The position numbers were made by a program, and so were the translations under genes. A DNA stretch of 64,000 nucleotides from the NCBI GenBank assembly GCA_030765045.1, contig CM060963.1:118171735-118235734 (forward strand), read 5' to 3'. Positions 9,741 to 20,455 of the stretch are shown in pieces. How positions within the stretch are numbered: the first letter of the stretch is position 1; each line of letters begins with the position of its first letter. This DNA comes from Tenodera sinensis (Eukaryota; Arthropoda; Insecta; Mantodea; Mantidae). Below the pieces are notes generated by a model. The model did not search any database, had not been told where the DNA came from, and worked only from the letters and a program-made list of their open reading frames with translations.

Positions 9741-10531
9741 TGAGACAGGATATTGTAAGACCCCAAAAGAAAATCGTTTATGTGAATATTTGTTAAGAGT
9801 GTAATTTGTTTTTGATGTTGGTATGAGTTGGTTAAATGACGAAAACATGTTACTAATGTTCATTGTTACAAACAATTAAGTTTGTTTAAAGACGTCATAA
9901 ATATTTCCATATTTAATTTTAATATGTATATGTATAAATAAAAGAATTATGCGTTCAATATTGAAAGCGAAGGGAGAATGGCTAAGGATCGCTTCCCTAA
10001 CAATGCAGGAACTATTTGATGAACGCATACGCAGATGTACACAAAAAGAGGTGTAATGCGGCGCCAATTGTCTAGTTATTAGCGTGTGTCTTTGGTGTAG
10101 ATGGACGCATTTTTACGTGTGCGCGTCATAAAAAATTGTGAAAGTAAATTTACTAAGTGTTTAAAGTCCGTTAATTTGTGTAAAATAAGTGAAACATTAG
10201 CTAACTTTAATCAGTTAGTTAACACGAAGTGTGCGATTAATTAAAAGGACGTAAAATAGACGAAGTGTAAAGTGATAGAAAACACATTTAGCGAAATATC
10301 GCTAAATTTTCAGACATTAAATCTCGGCGATGCTAGGAAAGTCGATCCACTGAAATAAAAGACTTACTACTGTAATACGATTTAAATACTGTGAACAAGA
10401 AGGTGCGAATAAAATATTTCACTAAAGTTAACCCCGAGTGTATGTTCATTCCATCCAGTACCACGACCCGAGATAACAAAAGAGTCAAAAGCTCATCACC
10501 ATCACCTGCGATAATTATAAAAACAGCACCA
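9741..10531 (+). repeat. 5' LTR (791 bp)
   Basis: Begins TGAGACAGGATATTG and ends AACAGCACCA, matching 19454-20455 apart from a hairpin insertion and a deletion of about 53 bp in the 3' copy plus scattered substitutions. A TATAAATAAA stretch near 9934 can serve as TATA box and/or polyadenylation signal. The primer-binding site follows two bases after the end. Confidence 0.9.
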
Positions 10532-10533
10532 AA

Positions 10534-10555
10534 TGGCTTGCCCAAACGTGGAGCA
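10534..10555 (+). promoter_or_regulatory. tRNA primer-binding site
   Basis: TGGCTTGCCCAAACGTGGAGC starts two bases after the 5' LTR. It resembles the complement of a lysine tRNA 3' end (TGGCG-CCCAACGTGGGGC) used by many gypsy elements to prime minus-strand DNA. Small insertions and changes suggest decay or a different tRNA. Confidence 0.6.
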
Positions 10556-10860
10556 CGAATTTTGGGTGGAATGAAAATCTACGGAAATGAACTTACGTGA
10601 AATACCAAGTGACGCCAAATCTTCGCGCCAAAAAGGAAGAAGACGCCATTAGACAATCCTTCGAGATTCACGACTTCGGAGACGTCACCAAATTGGAATC
10701 CAGCGAAGGAAGTGCCTAAAAACGCCAATGAACGGATAATCCACGTGGGAAAACATCAGAGATCGTCTAGCGAAGTCTACCGCCCAGATGCACGTAACGA
10801 GACCAATCAACGAGTAAAAGTAGGACCAAAAATTTTTATTTTTATATTCATTTCATTTTT

Positions 10861-11874
10861 ATGTTACTGCGAAGTGGCAAAATAGTAGGGCATTTAAACC
10901 AAAGTGAACTAAATCAAAAAACGAGAATATCGCGAAAAGAGAGAGCGGTAGGAACAGGAATAGGAGAAGGGGCAGATAACCCTAGTGATCAGATAGAAGC
11001 AGAAAATGAGGATGAGGTAGCAATAGGAAAAGACCAAAGGTTACTAATGATCATGTTTGAAAGACTAGAACAGAATATGAAGGAAATAGGTCAGAAAATG
11101 GAACAGAATAGGGAAGAGATGGGTCAGAAAATGGAGGGAGTGAGACAGGACATAGAACAAAGTTTAGGTCAGATACCGGAACAGAATAAGGAAGAGATAG
11201 GTCAGAAAATAGAGGAAGTGAGAAAGGACTTAGAACAGAAAATAGAATTAGGAAGACAGAACTTAGAACAGAAAATAGAATTAGGAAGACAGAACTTAGA
11301 GCAGAAAATACAACTTAATAGGAAAGAATTAGAGCTAGATTTGGGAAAGAAAATAGAATTAGAAAGACAAGAGTGTAAAGAAAATATGAAAGTAATGGAA
11401 ACTAATTTGAAATTAGTATATAAAAACATAAATGAGACAAAGGAAGCTTTAGAAGCTAGGATAGAAATCATAGGAGATAGGATGGGAAAAATAGAATCGG
11501 AAATGAGAGAAAATAAGATTGTATTAGAAGCAGAAATTGGTAGATGTAGAGATGAAATAACAGAATGTAATGCAAGTGTAGACTGTAAGATTACAAATGT
11601 AAAAGTAGAAATAACTGAGGAATTAAGCAAAGAGATTCAGGTAGTAAGGAAAGGAATTATTAATGAAACTGTAGAACAAATTGTCATTCCTAAAATTAAG
11701 ACTATGGCTGATGTAGTACAAGCACAACAAGATGCTATGAATGATATGAAACAAAGTCCCTTAGAAATAAAGAATGATTTAAAATCAATTTGTGAAGAAG
11801 TGAGAAAAGGAAAAGAAAGTTTGGCTAATGTAAATGATGTTGTGAATGCACTACAAAGGCAAAATGATGATTGA
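10861..11874 (+). pseudogene. gypsy gag, N-terminal coiled-coil region
   Basis: A 337-aa open frame starting MLLRSGKIVGH. From about residue 55 to 330 it is a highly charged, glutamine-rich coiled coil with short repeated blocks (EQNREEMGQKME; EQKIELGRQNL repeated in tandem). This is typical of structural Gag N-termini, where coiled coils drive particle assembly. The frame ends at a TGA, and the following 130 bp still reads as Gag-like sequence with a further frame change before a retroposon at 12034. It is the 5' portion of a broken gag. Confidence 0.75.
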
Positions 11875-12033
11875 GATGTAAATGATGTACAAGATGAAAG
11901 TTATTTGAATAATGTACAAAATGTTGACTCACCATATAGAGAAAGAGGTTCACAATTAAACAATGACACAACACAACACATGCTACACCAACAGCATACT
12001 ACATGAAATCACACCACCTACATTTGACAAGGA

Positions 12034-12482
12034 ACAGCAGTAATAGTAACCGTTTTTTTAGAGAGCACCATATTTTTTATGTTTTGGCGGTCACATCGCT
12101 CTCTCACAACCCCCAGAATGTGGAGGACCACACCTGTCGTTAGTTTACGGGTCTCACTGACCTGACCAGGAGAATTATCTAAATAAATTCACAGACCATA
12201 TCCTCTGATTACCAATCAGAGGACGCATTACATCCCATGACAGGTCAGCATGTTGGGGTTAAGATTTTATAGAGAAATTAGAGAAATGGAGAGGTTGGAA
12301 AAATAAAGACTCCCTAGCCCTCGGGAACCCTAATAGCATCAGGGTCAGAAGAGAACAAGAGATGACCAAGGTAAGGTCAGATAGAAAAGTTACAGTGAGG
12401 AGCAAAACACCATTGTGAAAAATATTGGAGAGCAAGAGGATTAATGACTTCATTGTCAGAAATCCAGCATTAGCTAACAACA
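12034..12482 (+). mobile_element. Retroposon-B, longest copy (449 bp) inserted in gag
   Basis: Flanked by ACATTTGACAAGGA and ACATTTGACGAGGA (12020-12033, 12483-12496), a 14-bp target duplication with one mismatch. It starts AGCAGTAATAGTAACCG, ends AGCTAACAACA with a short (AAC) tail, and contains a CCTCTGATTACCAATCAGAGG palindrome. No A/B-box tRNA promoter or coding capacity is seen. The duplication length points to LINE-type endonuclease integration. Related copies: 28134-28520, 28544-28626, 35212-35331, 38470-38579. Confidence 0.75.
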
Positions 12483-13265
12483 ACATTTGACGAGGAGAAG
12501 GGAGGCGATCCAAAACTCTTTGTTAAAGAGATGGAAGAGTATTTTAAAGTGAAAAGGATACCAAATGAGTTTAGGATGATGATAGTCAAGAAAAGCTTAA
12601 AAAACAAAGCATTCGAATGGCTAAGGTTAACACTAGCTGGTCACGAATCATATAGCTCATTCAGAAATCTATTCCTATCAAGGTATTGGGGGCCAGCTAA
12701 GAAAAACAAGAGTAGGGTAGAGCTAGTGACAGGTAGATATGATCCAACCAAAGGGTTATCGCTAGTCGATTATTTTATGAAAGTAGCCAACAAAGGGAAG
12801 CTATTAGACCCTAACCTGTCGGAAGCAGAGTTAATTACCAGCATAATAAAACATTTCCCAGACACAGTGAGAACAGGGTTAATTGTTGGGAAGCCAGTAG
12901 ATTTTGCAGACATGATAGAATTACTGACAGCCTTCGAAACGCAAAATGGTCGGCCTAATGAGCATAGACATAGGAACGGTCACCCAAACTCACCTATCTT
13001 AAACAGGAGCACGACTACAAACAACCAGAATGAGAGAGAAGATAGAAATACTAGGAGTACCCATGATAGGGGGAGAGGGGCACACCATTTCCCACAACCA
13101 CACAATCATGGCGAAAGGATGGAGAACACGAGACAGCGGTACCATGACACAATACCAAGGGGTGAATCGAGATACCGAACACATAGGTATGATCGTGGGA
13201 GACCAGGAGACTGTACCCATCAAGTGAATCACATAAGATTCTGTTGGGAATACTTAAACAGCTGA
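12483..13265 (+). pseudogene. gypsy gag, capsid-like and basic C-terminal region
   Basis: Resumes directly after Retroposon-B with TFDEEKGGDPKLFVKEMEEY, continuing the ITPPTFD sequence before the insertion. FEWLRLTLAGHESYSSFRNL and the following RYWGP..K region match the retrotransposon Gag capsid domain (FxxWxxL...F...F...F). The last 90 residues are rich in Arg, His and Asn and probably bind RNA; no zinc knuckle is visible. The frame stops at 13265, before the protease. Confidence 0.75.
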
Positions 13266-13454
13266 AGGTCGTCACACAATAGGGGTTCACACCAAAGGGG
13301 CAGAAACCAATGGAACACCGGCAACAGAAACAACAATCACCTCTAACATCCAGGAAAACTAAGTACAAGTCAACTTTGTGTCCCGGAAGTTGACCTGTGT
13401 GGCAGTAGAATAACTAATCCACCAATTATTAGGCTCAAAGTATGGGGTACTGAA

Positions 13455-14696
13455 TTGCCAGCAATGATTGATACAGGAGCCAGCACATCAGTATGTGACA
13501 AACAGCTGTTCCAGGAATTAATAACAAAGAGAAATGCTGAATTCTTACCTGTGTGTGGAGTATATTGCAGCACAGCGATTGGCAAGAAAAAGGAACATGT
13601 TAAATACCAGGTAAGGCTGGTAATAGAAAATGGGAGCTGGAAGTTCGATTTTATCGCCCTGGTAATACCTAGACTAGCAGCTACCCTAATCATTGGCAGT
13701 GATTTGCTTAATCTTTGGAGGTTGGTGATCGATTATGACCCACATGAATTTGTCATCAAGGAAGGAACCTCGGAGTGCACCGCGAAGTTCCTGGAGGAGG
13801 AAACATGCCAGGAGGAACCAGATCAGACAGGGATCCATCCGGATGAGCAGTTTTTTGTGGAGAACATCAATGTCCACGAGAATAGGTTGGTAGACCTAAG
13901 GATAAGTAAGAAGAAAACAGGTTGGACGAGTGAGGAGAATACTAATGTTTGCAGCCATTGGATCTGCACAGAAGATGAATACACCACCTTGAACAACTCC
14001 CAACCTGAACCACTACCAACAGATGAAGAAGAACTGATGTCACAGCTAATCGACGAGAAGGTCTGGGTAGTGCATGGTATCTCCGAAGAGGAAAGGAACC
14101 ATCTTAGAAAGGTATTCATTAAAAACAGGAAAGTTTTTAATAAAAAGCCAGGTACATGCAATAAGTATGTACATACTTTTAAAGTTAAAGATATCACCCC
14201 CTATTCGCATAAATCCAGGTCCATCCCCAACTCCATCAGGGACGAAGCCGACCAAGTGATCCAGAAAATGTTAGCAGATGGAATCATAGAACCGTCGGAC
14301 TCATGTTATGTGAATCCAGTGGTATGGGTCCACAAGAAAGAAGGCAAATTGAGGATGACCATTGACGCAAGGAAAATAAATGCGCATACCTTGCCAGATC
14401 ACTACAGGCCTGAGGGGGCAGACCAACTGATATCAAAATTGAAGGGAGGTCAACATTTTACCAGCCTTGACCTGGCAGCATCATTCTGGCAAATTCCTCT
14501 TCACCAAGACGTCAGGAAATATACCTGCTTCTTGCACAAAGGAAAAGTATACCAATTTTTGAAGTGTGGCTTTGGATTATCAACCAGTAGCAGTGCACTA
14601 CTGAGGGCGCTTGACAAAGTTTTCGGGGATACTATTGAGACTTTCGTAACGCAATATGTTGACGATTTTCTGGTATACAGCAAGGATCCTGAGTAA
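13455..14696 (+). pseudogene. gypsy pol: protease and reverse transcriptase palm/fingers
   Basis: A 413-aa open frame. Residues 1-100 are a retropepsin-like aspartic protease (MIDTGAS active site, TLIIGSDLL flap/ψ-loop region). From about residue 200 the reverse transcriptase begins: RSIPNSIRDEADQVIQKMLA, GIIEPSDSCYVNPVVWVHKK, MTIDARKINAHT, FTSLDLAASFWQIPL and QYVDDFLVYS, the last with the YVDD catalytic pair. A TAA at 14694 interrupts Pol, but similarity continues in the same frame immediately after it. The true start lies upstream in the broken gag-pol. Confidence 0.85.
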
Positions 14697-15517
14697 CACC
14701 TGCATCACATAGATTATGCGTTATCCAAGTTTCAGGAAAGCAACATGACTCTGAACTTGGAGAAGTGTGAATTCTTTGTTAAAGAGGCAGAATTTCTAGG
14801 CCACATCATTACGCCTGATGGCATACAACCTAATCCAGAGAGAATCAAGGCCATAGAGTGTATACCACCTCCACGTAACTTGAAACAGTTAAGAAGGTTT
14901 CTGGGCATTGTACAGTACCAGTCAAAATTTGTAATTAACTACGCTAAGGAATTAGTACCCCTTAGGGAACTGTTGAGAAAGGAGACTGAGTGGGAATGGA
15001 ATGCCGAACACCAGGTAGCCTTTGAGAAAATCAAAGAACTTTTTAAACATAGTATTCTTCTGGAACGACCAGATCCCAAGTCACCTTTTCTAATATATAC
15101 CAATGCTAGTGCGCACTCATATGGAGCAATATTGGCATAAGAAGATGCAGATGGTAATAAACATATAATTGCCACAGCTTCTAGATTTCTAACCAAGATA
15201 AAAGCCAATGCCTGTATAACGGAATTAGAGATAGGTGCAATCCATTTTGCATTACAAAAGTTCAGGCAATATATCTACCACTATAAAATCATTATATATA
15301 CTGACCACGTAAGCCTGTCCTTCATCCAAAAATGCAAGCTAACCAACTCCAAAATCTCGAGGTACATACACGAAATAACGTCGCATGACATAGAGGTCAG
15401 ACATATCCCAGGCCAGGAGAACATCTTTAGTGACTTATTGTCCAGGTTAAAATCAGAAAGTCACATACCCGAGACGATATCTAATCCACAAAATAATCAA
15501 AATTATGCAAATAAATA
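14697..15517 (+). pseudogene. gypsy pol: reverse transcriptase thumb and RNase H
   Basis: Continues the preceding frame with MTLNLEKCEFFVKEAEFLGH (thumb) and RRFLGIVQYQSKFV (connection). RNase H follows with IYTNASAHSYGAILA, where the usual catalytic Asp of TDAS is Asn, and a TAA at 15138 where Gln normally stands. ELEIGAIHFALQKFRQY (catalytic Glu), IIYTDHVSLSFI and HIPGQENIFSDLLSRL are preserved. The two stops and the Asp-to-Asn change make it inactive. Confidence 0.85.
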
Positions 15518-16736
15518 ATAAAGAAAGCAACGAAATTTTACAAGACTTCAAAAACATGGTGAAGCTACAGCAAGAAGACCCTGAATTGAAGAGGCTATTC
15601 GACAAGGCTCCAGAAATAGTACCAAAATTGGAAGCTAAGGTAGGGAAATTTAGAAATATCTTGTTCAAATTACATGGTCGCGACGTAAGGAAGTGGAAAA
15701 TGATGGTACCAAATTCCTTATAGGACAGGGTTATTTTGGCATTCCATCACTCGATGCTTCACTCTGGCACTGAAAGAACAATGCTTGCAATTGAGGAAGT
15801 ACTATACATCAAACATCTAGGCAAGAAAGTCAGGAAGTTAATTTTCTAATGCGACTTATGTCAAAAGGCCAAGCCAATCACTGAAAGATATGATATCGTT
15901 CCACAATCCATCTTGAGAGATGAGAAAAATGCATTAGTATGCATCGATGAACATGGCGAGCTACCAAGGGGGAAAGATGGAAACAAATATATCTTCGTCA
16001 TGTTTGACGTTTTTACATTTACTAAAATATAACCCATCAGGAACATCAAAAGTAGGACTTGCCTGAACAAAATCATTAAAGATTATATTCCAAAATATGG
16101 GAATATAAAAGCAATTCTTTCTGATAATGCAACAATGCATAGAAGTAAATTGTTCCAGGACACCTTACGAACATTGGGAATAAAGTTATATTACTCATCA
16201 GCATATTATCCTCAAGGAAATCCAACAGAAAGGACGATGAGGAATATATGTATATATTTCCGCCTACTTTGCCACAGAGACCACACTTCCTGGACGGAAA
16301 AATGCAGCTCCATAGAGGAGGAGATCAACAATTCAGTGAACCCCACGACCAAGTTCGCCCCAATCGAATTGATGACCAACACAAAACCTAAGCGATTAAC
16401 AATTGACATCGACACTATGATGGCTGCTAAGAAAAGGAAAAATGTGAATTGGCATTCAGGAGGTTGCAGTAAAAAGCAGAAAAAGGGAGAAATAAAGTAA
16501 AAAGGTTCATCAGGAAATGGTCCCCACAAATTGGAGAAAAGGTGCTCCTAAGAAGGCACAAAGCATCCAAGGCATCTGAAAAAAGATCTGGGAAAATGGA
16601 ACTACTGCATACTGGACCGCTGGTCATAACAAAACAGCTGGGCGACCATACATATGAGCTACAGAATACAAATGGCAAGTTGGTAGGAAGATACCATAAA
16701 AACAAATTAAAACCATATAAAGAAAGGACCAAATAG
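15505..16736 (+). pseudogene. gypsy pol: integrase
   Basis: The N-terminal HHCC zinc domain is visible as FHHSMLHSGTERTML with CDLCQKAK, separated by in-frame stops (15721, 15847). The core keeps three acidic positions: Asp in CIDEHGELPRG, Asp in ILSDNATMH and Glu in NPTERTMRN, with a stop at 16030. The tail at 16542-16736 contains LLHTGPLVI, YELQNTNGKLVGRYHKNKLK, the C-terminal DNA-binding domain, in a shifted frame. At least four lesions. No envelope reading frame follows. Confidence 0.85.
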
Positions 16737-17095
16737 TCTTTGCCAACAAACATGTAAGGCAGGAACAGTAGAGATGATGAAAAATAATAATTTTTAATGG
16801 GTTTCTTATAGAAAATTATATACAGGTTGGAAAATACAACAAGAAAGAAAATCAACATAATCATTGGCTATAATGACCACTGAGAGCATTGTCAACATGG
16901 ACAGATGAGAATACTGATTGTCATTAGAGAAGTGAATTATAACGACGAAAAAATGTGTTTTTGACATAAAGATGTCAGGGACAAAAATAAAAAGGAATCA
17001 ATTGTGATGACAAAGGGAAAATATTTTTGACACAAGGGTGTCAAGGGTGAATTAAGAAGAAAAATAATATAGATGCAGAATAATTATAAATATAG
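16737..17095 (+). other. gypsy 3' noncoding region with two similar stem-loops
   Basis: No coding capacity. TTTTTGACATAAAGATGTCA (16958-16977) and TTTTTGACACAAGGGTGTCA (17024-17043), 66 bp apart, each form a short TGACA/TGTCA stem with an A/G-rich loop and are followed by GGG. Confidence 0.4.
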
Positions 17096-17099
17096 AAGT

Positions 17100-17850
17100 T
17101 TTCTCTTGTGTTGAAACAAATAATATTTGTAATTACCTAAAATGCAACAAGCTGAAAGTAAATCCTCAAAAAACCGATTATCATGTTCAAACACCGAAAT
17201 AATAGGTCCAAAAATATTCTCAGTGTAAGGATACACAATGAAAGCATTCAACAAATAGAAAGCACCAAATTTTTGGGAATAATCTCGGATGAAAATATAA
17301 CAATTCAAAATGCATATAGATTATATCTGCAATAAAATTAGTTCCTATTTATATATACTAAGAAATCTATCAACATATCTAAATCCAGACTACTTAAAAT
17401 CAGTTTATTATGGTCTAATTCATCCACATTTGCAATATGGAATCGAGGTCTGGGGTAACTCAAGCATCACAAATGTAAAAAGAGTATTGAAATTGCTGAA
17501 GAGATGTATAAGATGTATATTCAATCTACAGAATAGAGAATCGTGTAAAGATAGTTTTGTAAAAGCCAGAATACAAACTGTAGTGTCACTGTATGTCTAT
17601 AAGGTAATAATGTTTGTAGTAAATAAGAATCCTCTACAAATAAAAGACAGTCATAAGTATGGTACTAAAATACAACACAATTATTACAGAGGAAATGTAA
17701 ATAAAAAAAGCCACAGAGAAGGATCCCTTAATAATGGGTAAAATCTTGTACAATAAACTACCAAATGAATTAAAAGTGTTAAGTGGTAATGTATTTCAAA
17801 AAGAGCTTAAAACATAATTAAAAAATGCTTGTATAGAATAGATGAACTGT
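17100..17850 (+). pseudogene. LINE reverse transcriptase C-terminal fragment (LINE A)
   Basis: The region at 17150-17300 contains, in broken frames, KVNPQKTDY and STKFLGIISDENI, the post-palm motifs of LINE reverse transcriptase. The open frame 17310-17741 continues with HIDYICNKISSYLYILRNL, YYGLIHPHLQYGIEVWGN and RCIFNLQNRESC, typical of the maturase-like C-terminal domain. It is 5'-truncated and lies inside the gypsy element between integrase and 3' LTR. It closely resembles the C-terminal region of LINE C (33900-34310). Confidence 0.75.
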
Positions 17851-18140
17851 AAATAATTTGTAACTGAAATACTAGATTGTATAAAACTGCTTGTATATTG
17901 CAAATCTTGTTTGTTTATCTCTGACGAGTCTTGAAACTTGTAACAATAGCCAATGTTAAGCTTGAAGAAATGCCGAACTAAAATAGTGAATAAGAACCTA
18001 ATATCACATTAGCATCATTAGTAACATCAGAGTTTAAGGACTGACTCAACGACCTGCCCATACATAATAAGCTTGCAAGACAGAGGACAAAGAACTGAAT
18101 AAAATTGCCATAAATATGATCATAATCATTAGCTCAAGAT

Positions 18141-19184
18141 TTGTATCCTGTAACACAGATTAAATCCAAATTGAACACTCCTAACACCAGAGAAAATCTA
18201 CTTATAAGAGAAAATCCATTGGAATTATTGCAACCTACCTTCAATTTGGAATTAATAGAGGAAATAAGTAAATCAGACACACCAAAAGAAATACAAAAAC
18301 TTCTAGCACTGGAAACAATCAATACTAGATATCCCACAGAAGAATGGCTGCACATATATACTGATGGATCCTCCACGGAAAACCTTACTGGAGCTGGAGT
18401 TACGTGTTCACATTTTTCCTTTTATCATTCTGTTGGCAGAGACACAACAAATTATGATGGAGAAATAGAGGCTATACACATTGCTCTCCGACAATTATTA
18501 AATCTTCCCTTAAATAAATTTAACAAGGCAGTATTTCTTTCAGATTCTAAAGCTGCAATTCAGGGAATATGTTCAAATACTACAAAGAAGTCAACAAAAA
18601 TTAGAGAATGCTACAAAATGTTAACACAACTCCAAAAAGTTAATAAGACTGTTCATCTCCAAAGGATTCCAGCACACTGTGGAGTCATGGGGAATGAAGC
18701 TGCAGACTCACTTGCAAAGAAAGGCACAACAATAAAACAAAAGTCTAAATTCAATTTCTCATATTCCTCAATAAAATGCTTGATCATTAAAAAATTTTAT
18801 AATTCATACCTACAAGAAATAGAAACAAATGCCAAAGATAAAAAATGGATTACACTACTTTCCAACCCAGATATAATCCCCCAGAGACCAAGGAAAACAG
18901 CTGTTGCAGCCTTCCGACTATTGACAAATCATGACTGCTTAGCAAGTCATCTCTACGGAATAGGTATCTCAGCTTCACCAATATGTGTCCTGTGTAACGA
19001 TCCAGCAGAAATGAACGAAGACCACTTGAAGACCTGTGAAGCATTAAGATCAGAAGAAACTACAGTTCAAAAGTATTGGAAAGCACAAATGCTAATCGCT
19101 TCATTGCCAGATGCAAGATTTGTATCCTGTTTTTCTCTCCTCATAACAAGGAACATAAGTCAAAAGGCACACAATAAACTATGA
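18141..19184 (+). CDS. LINE RNase H plus zinc-binding tail, open frame (LINE B)
   Basis: A 347-aa uninterrupted frame. Residues 70-200 form a complete RNase H domain with the catalytic acids in place: Asp in HIYTDGSS, Glu in YDGEIEAIHIAL, Asp in FLSDSKAAIQ and Asp in GNEAADSLAKK. At residues 285-305 the zinc-binding motif CVLCNDPAEMNEDHLKTC is intact. This architecture is found at the C-terminus of I-like and related LINE ORF2 proteins. The reverse transcriptase is missing upstream, so the ATG is probably fortuitous and the frame is a 5'-truncated remnant that has not decayed. It lies between gypsy integrase and the 3' LTR. Confidence 0.7.
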   Translation: MYPVTQIKSKLNTPNTRENLLIRENPLELLQPTFNLELIEEISKSDTPKEIQKLLALETINTRYPTEEWLHIYTDGSSTENLTGAGVTCSHFSFYHSVGRDTTNYDGEIEAIHIALRQLLNLPLNKFNKAVFLSDSKAAIQGICSNTTKKSTKIRECYKMLTQLQKVNKTVHLQRIPAHCGVMGNEAADSLAKKGTTIKQKSKFNFSYSSIKCLIIKKFYNSYLQEIETNAKDKKWITLLSNPDIIPQRPRKTAVAAFRLLTNHDCLASHLYGIGISASPICVLCNDPAEMNEDHLKTCEALRSEETTVQKYWKAQMLIASLPDARFVSCFSLLITRNISQKAHNKL

Positions 19185-19440
19185 TACACTTAAAAAATAA
19201 TGTTTGTGTCAATGTCAAATGTAAAAACTTAGGAATATTCTAGGTGTTGTATTGTGTGGTAACTGAATATGTAAAATTTATAGACATGCTGTGTCATGCC
19301 AAAACAAAAGACAAAAATGTACAGCAAGAAGACTGTAAAGAAAAAAGGGTATTGTACAAAGTATTAAGTATTAGAGGAATAGGGAGAAGTGTTGTATTGT
19401 GTTTCAAGATTGTAAATGTAGGTGACAACTTGAAAAACAA

Positions 19441-19452
19441 AACAAGGGGGAT
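19441..19452 (+). promoter_or_regulatory. Polypurine tract of the gypsy element
   Basis: AACAAGGGGGAT immediately precedes the 3' LTR start (TGAGACAGG at 19454), where plus-strand DNA synthesis is primed. Confidence 0.7.
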
Positions 19453-19453
19453 G

Positions 19454-20455
19454 TGAGACAGGATATTGTAAGACCCCAAAAGAAAATCGTTTAGGTGAAT
19501 ATTTGTTAAGAGTTAAATTAAGTAAAAATTGAAGCTATTAACAGTGAAGCAACAAGATCCTAAAATAAGAACAAATTAGAAACTAAAAACTTCACTTATC
19601 TTAGTATGTTGATATTCTTTTTCTATTTTTCTGACCCAGGGGTTTCAGAAAAATGAGAATGAGCTGGATATAGCTTGAAACCCCTGGGTCAGAAAAATAG
19701 AAAAAGAATATCAACATATTAAGATAAGTGAAGCTTTTAGTTTCTAATTTGTTCTTATTTTAGAATTTGTTAAGAGTATAATTTGTTTTTGATGTTGGTA
19801 TGAGTAGGTTAAATGACGAAAACATGTTACTAATGTTCATTGTTACAAACAATTAAGTTTGTTTAAAGACGTCATAAATATTTCCATATTTAATTTTAAT
19901 ATGTATATGTATAAATAAAAGAATTATATGTATTCAATATTGAAAGCAAAGGGAGAATGGCTAAGGATCGCTTCCCTAACAATGCAGGAACTATTTGATG
20001 AACGCATACGCAGATGTACACAAAAAGAGGTGTAATGCGGCGCCAATTGTCTAGTTATTAGCGTCTGTGTCTTTGGTGTAGATGGACGCATTTTTATGTG
20101 TGCACGTCATAAAATAGTGAAAGTAAATTTAATAAGTTAGTTAATACGAAGTGTGCGATTAAATAAAAGGACGTGAAATAGACGAAGTGTAAAGTGATAG
20201 AAAACAGATTTAGCAAAATATCGCTAAATTTTCAGACATTAAATCTTGGCAATGCTAGGGAAGTCGATCCACTGAAATAAAAGACTTGCTACTGTAATAC
20301 GATTTAAATACTGTGAACAAGAAGGTGCGAATAAAATATTTCACTAAAGTTAACCCCGAGTGTATGTTCATTCCATCCAGTACCACGACCCGAGATAACA
20401 AAAGAGTCAAAAGCTCATCACCATCACACCTTCGTAAATCATAAAAACAGCACCA
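19454..20455 (+). repeat. 3' LTR (1,002 bp, carries a hairpin insertion)
   Basis: Matches the 5' LTR from TGAGACAGG to AACAGCACCA. It differs by a 251-bp insertion with a 13-bp target duplication, by a deletion of about 53 bp (the 5' LTR block around 10150-10205) and by point changes. The host duplication TACT follows. Confidence 0.9.
19514..19764. mobile_element. 251-bp hairpin element in the 3' LTR
   Basis: Flanked by perfect 13-bp duplications ATTTGTTAAGAGT (19501-19513, 19765-19777); the 5' LTR has the empty site. About 90-bp nearly perfect inverted arms (19560-19646 and 19674-19763) enclose a loop of about 27 bp, with 46 bp of unpaired sequence on the left. No coding frame or tRNA promoter. 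A foldback element or a 5'-inverted retroposon are both possible. Confidence 0.75.

Larger units (their letters stand above)
9741..20455 (+). mobile_element. Ty3/gypsy LTR retrotransposon with nested insertions
   Basis: The element has two LTRs, a primer-binding site, gag, protease, reverse transcriptase, RNase H, integrase and a polypurine tract in canonical gypsy order, flanked by the 4-bp target duplication TACT (9737-9740, 20456-20459). No envelope gene is seen. The 10.7-kb length is inflated by a 449-bp retroposon in gag, LINE-derived segments between integrase and the 3' LTR, and a 251-bp hairpin element in the 3' LTR. Several stops and frameshifts interrupt Pol, so it is inactive. It inserted into the endonuclease region of PLE 1. 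Confidence 0.9.

Noticed and set aside
11202..11630. 142-codon minus-strand frame rich in Ser/Ile/Phe
   Set aside because: Antisense shadow of the gag coiled coil.
16737..19440. Possible envelope gene between integrase and the 3' LTR
   Set aside because: The frames there are LINE reverse transcriptase and RNase H remnants; no signal peptide, furin site or membrane segment of an envelope protein was seen.
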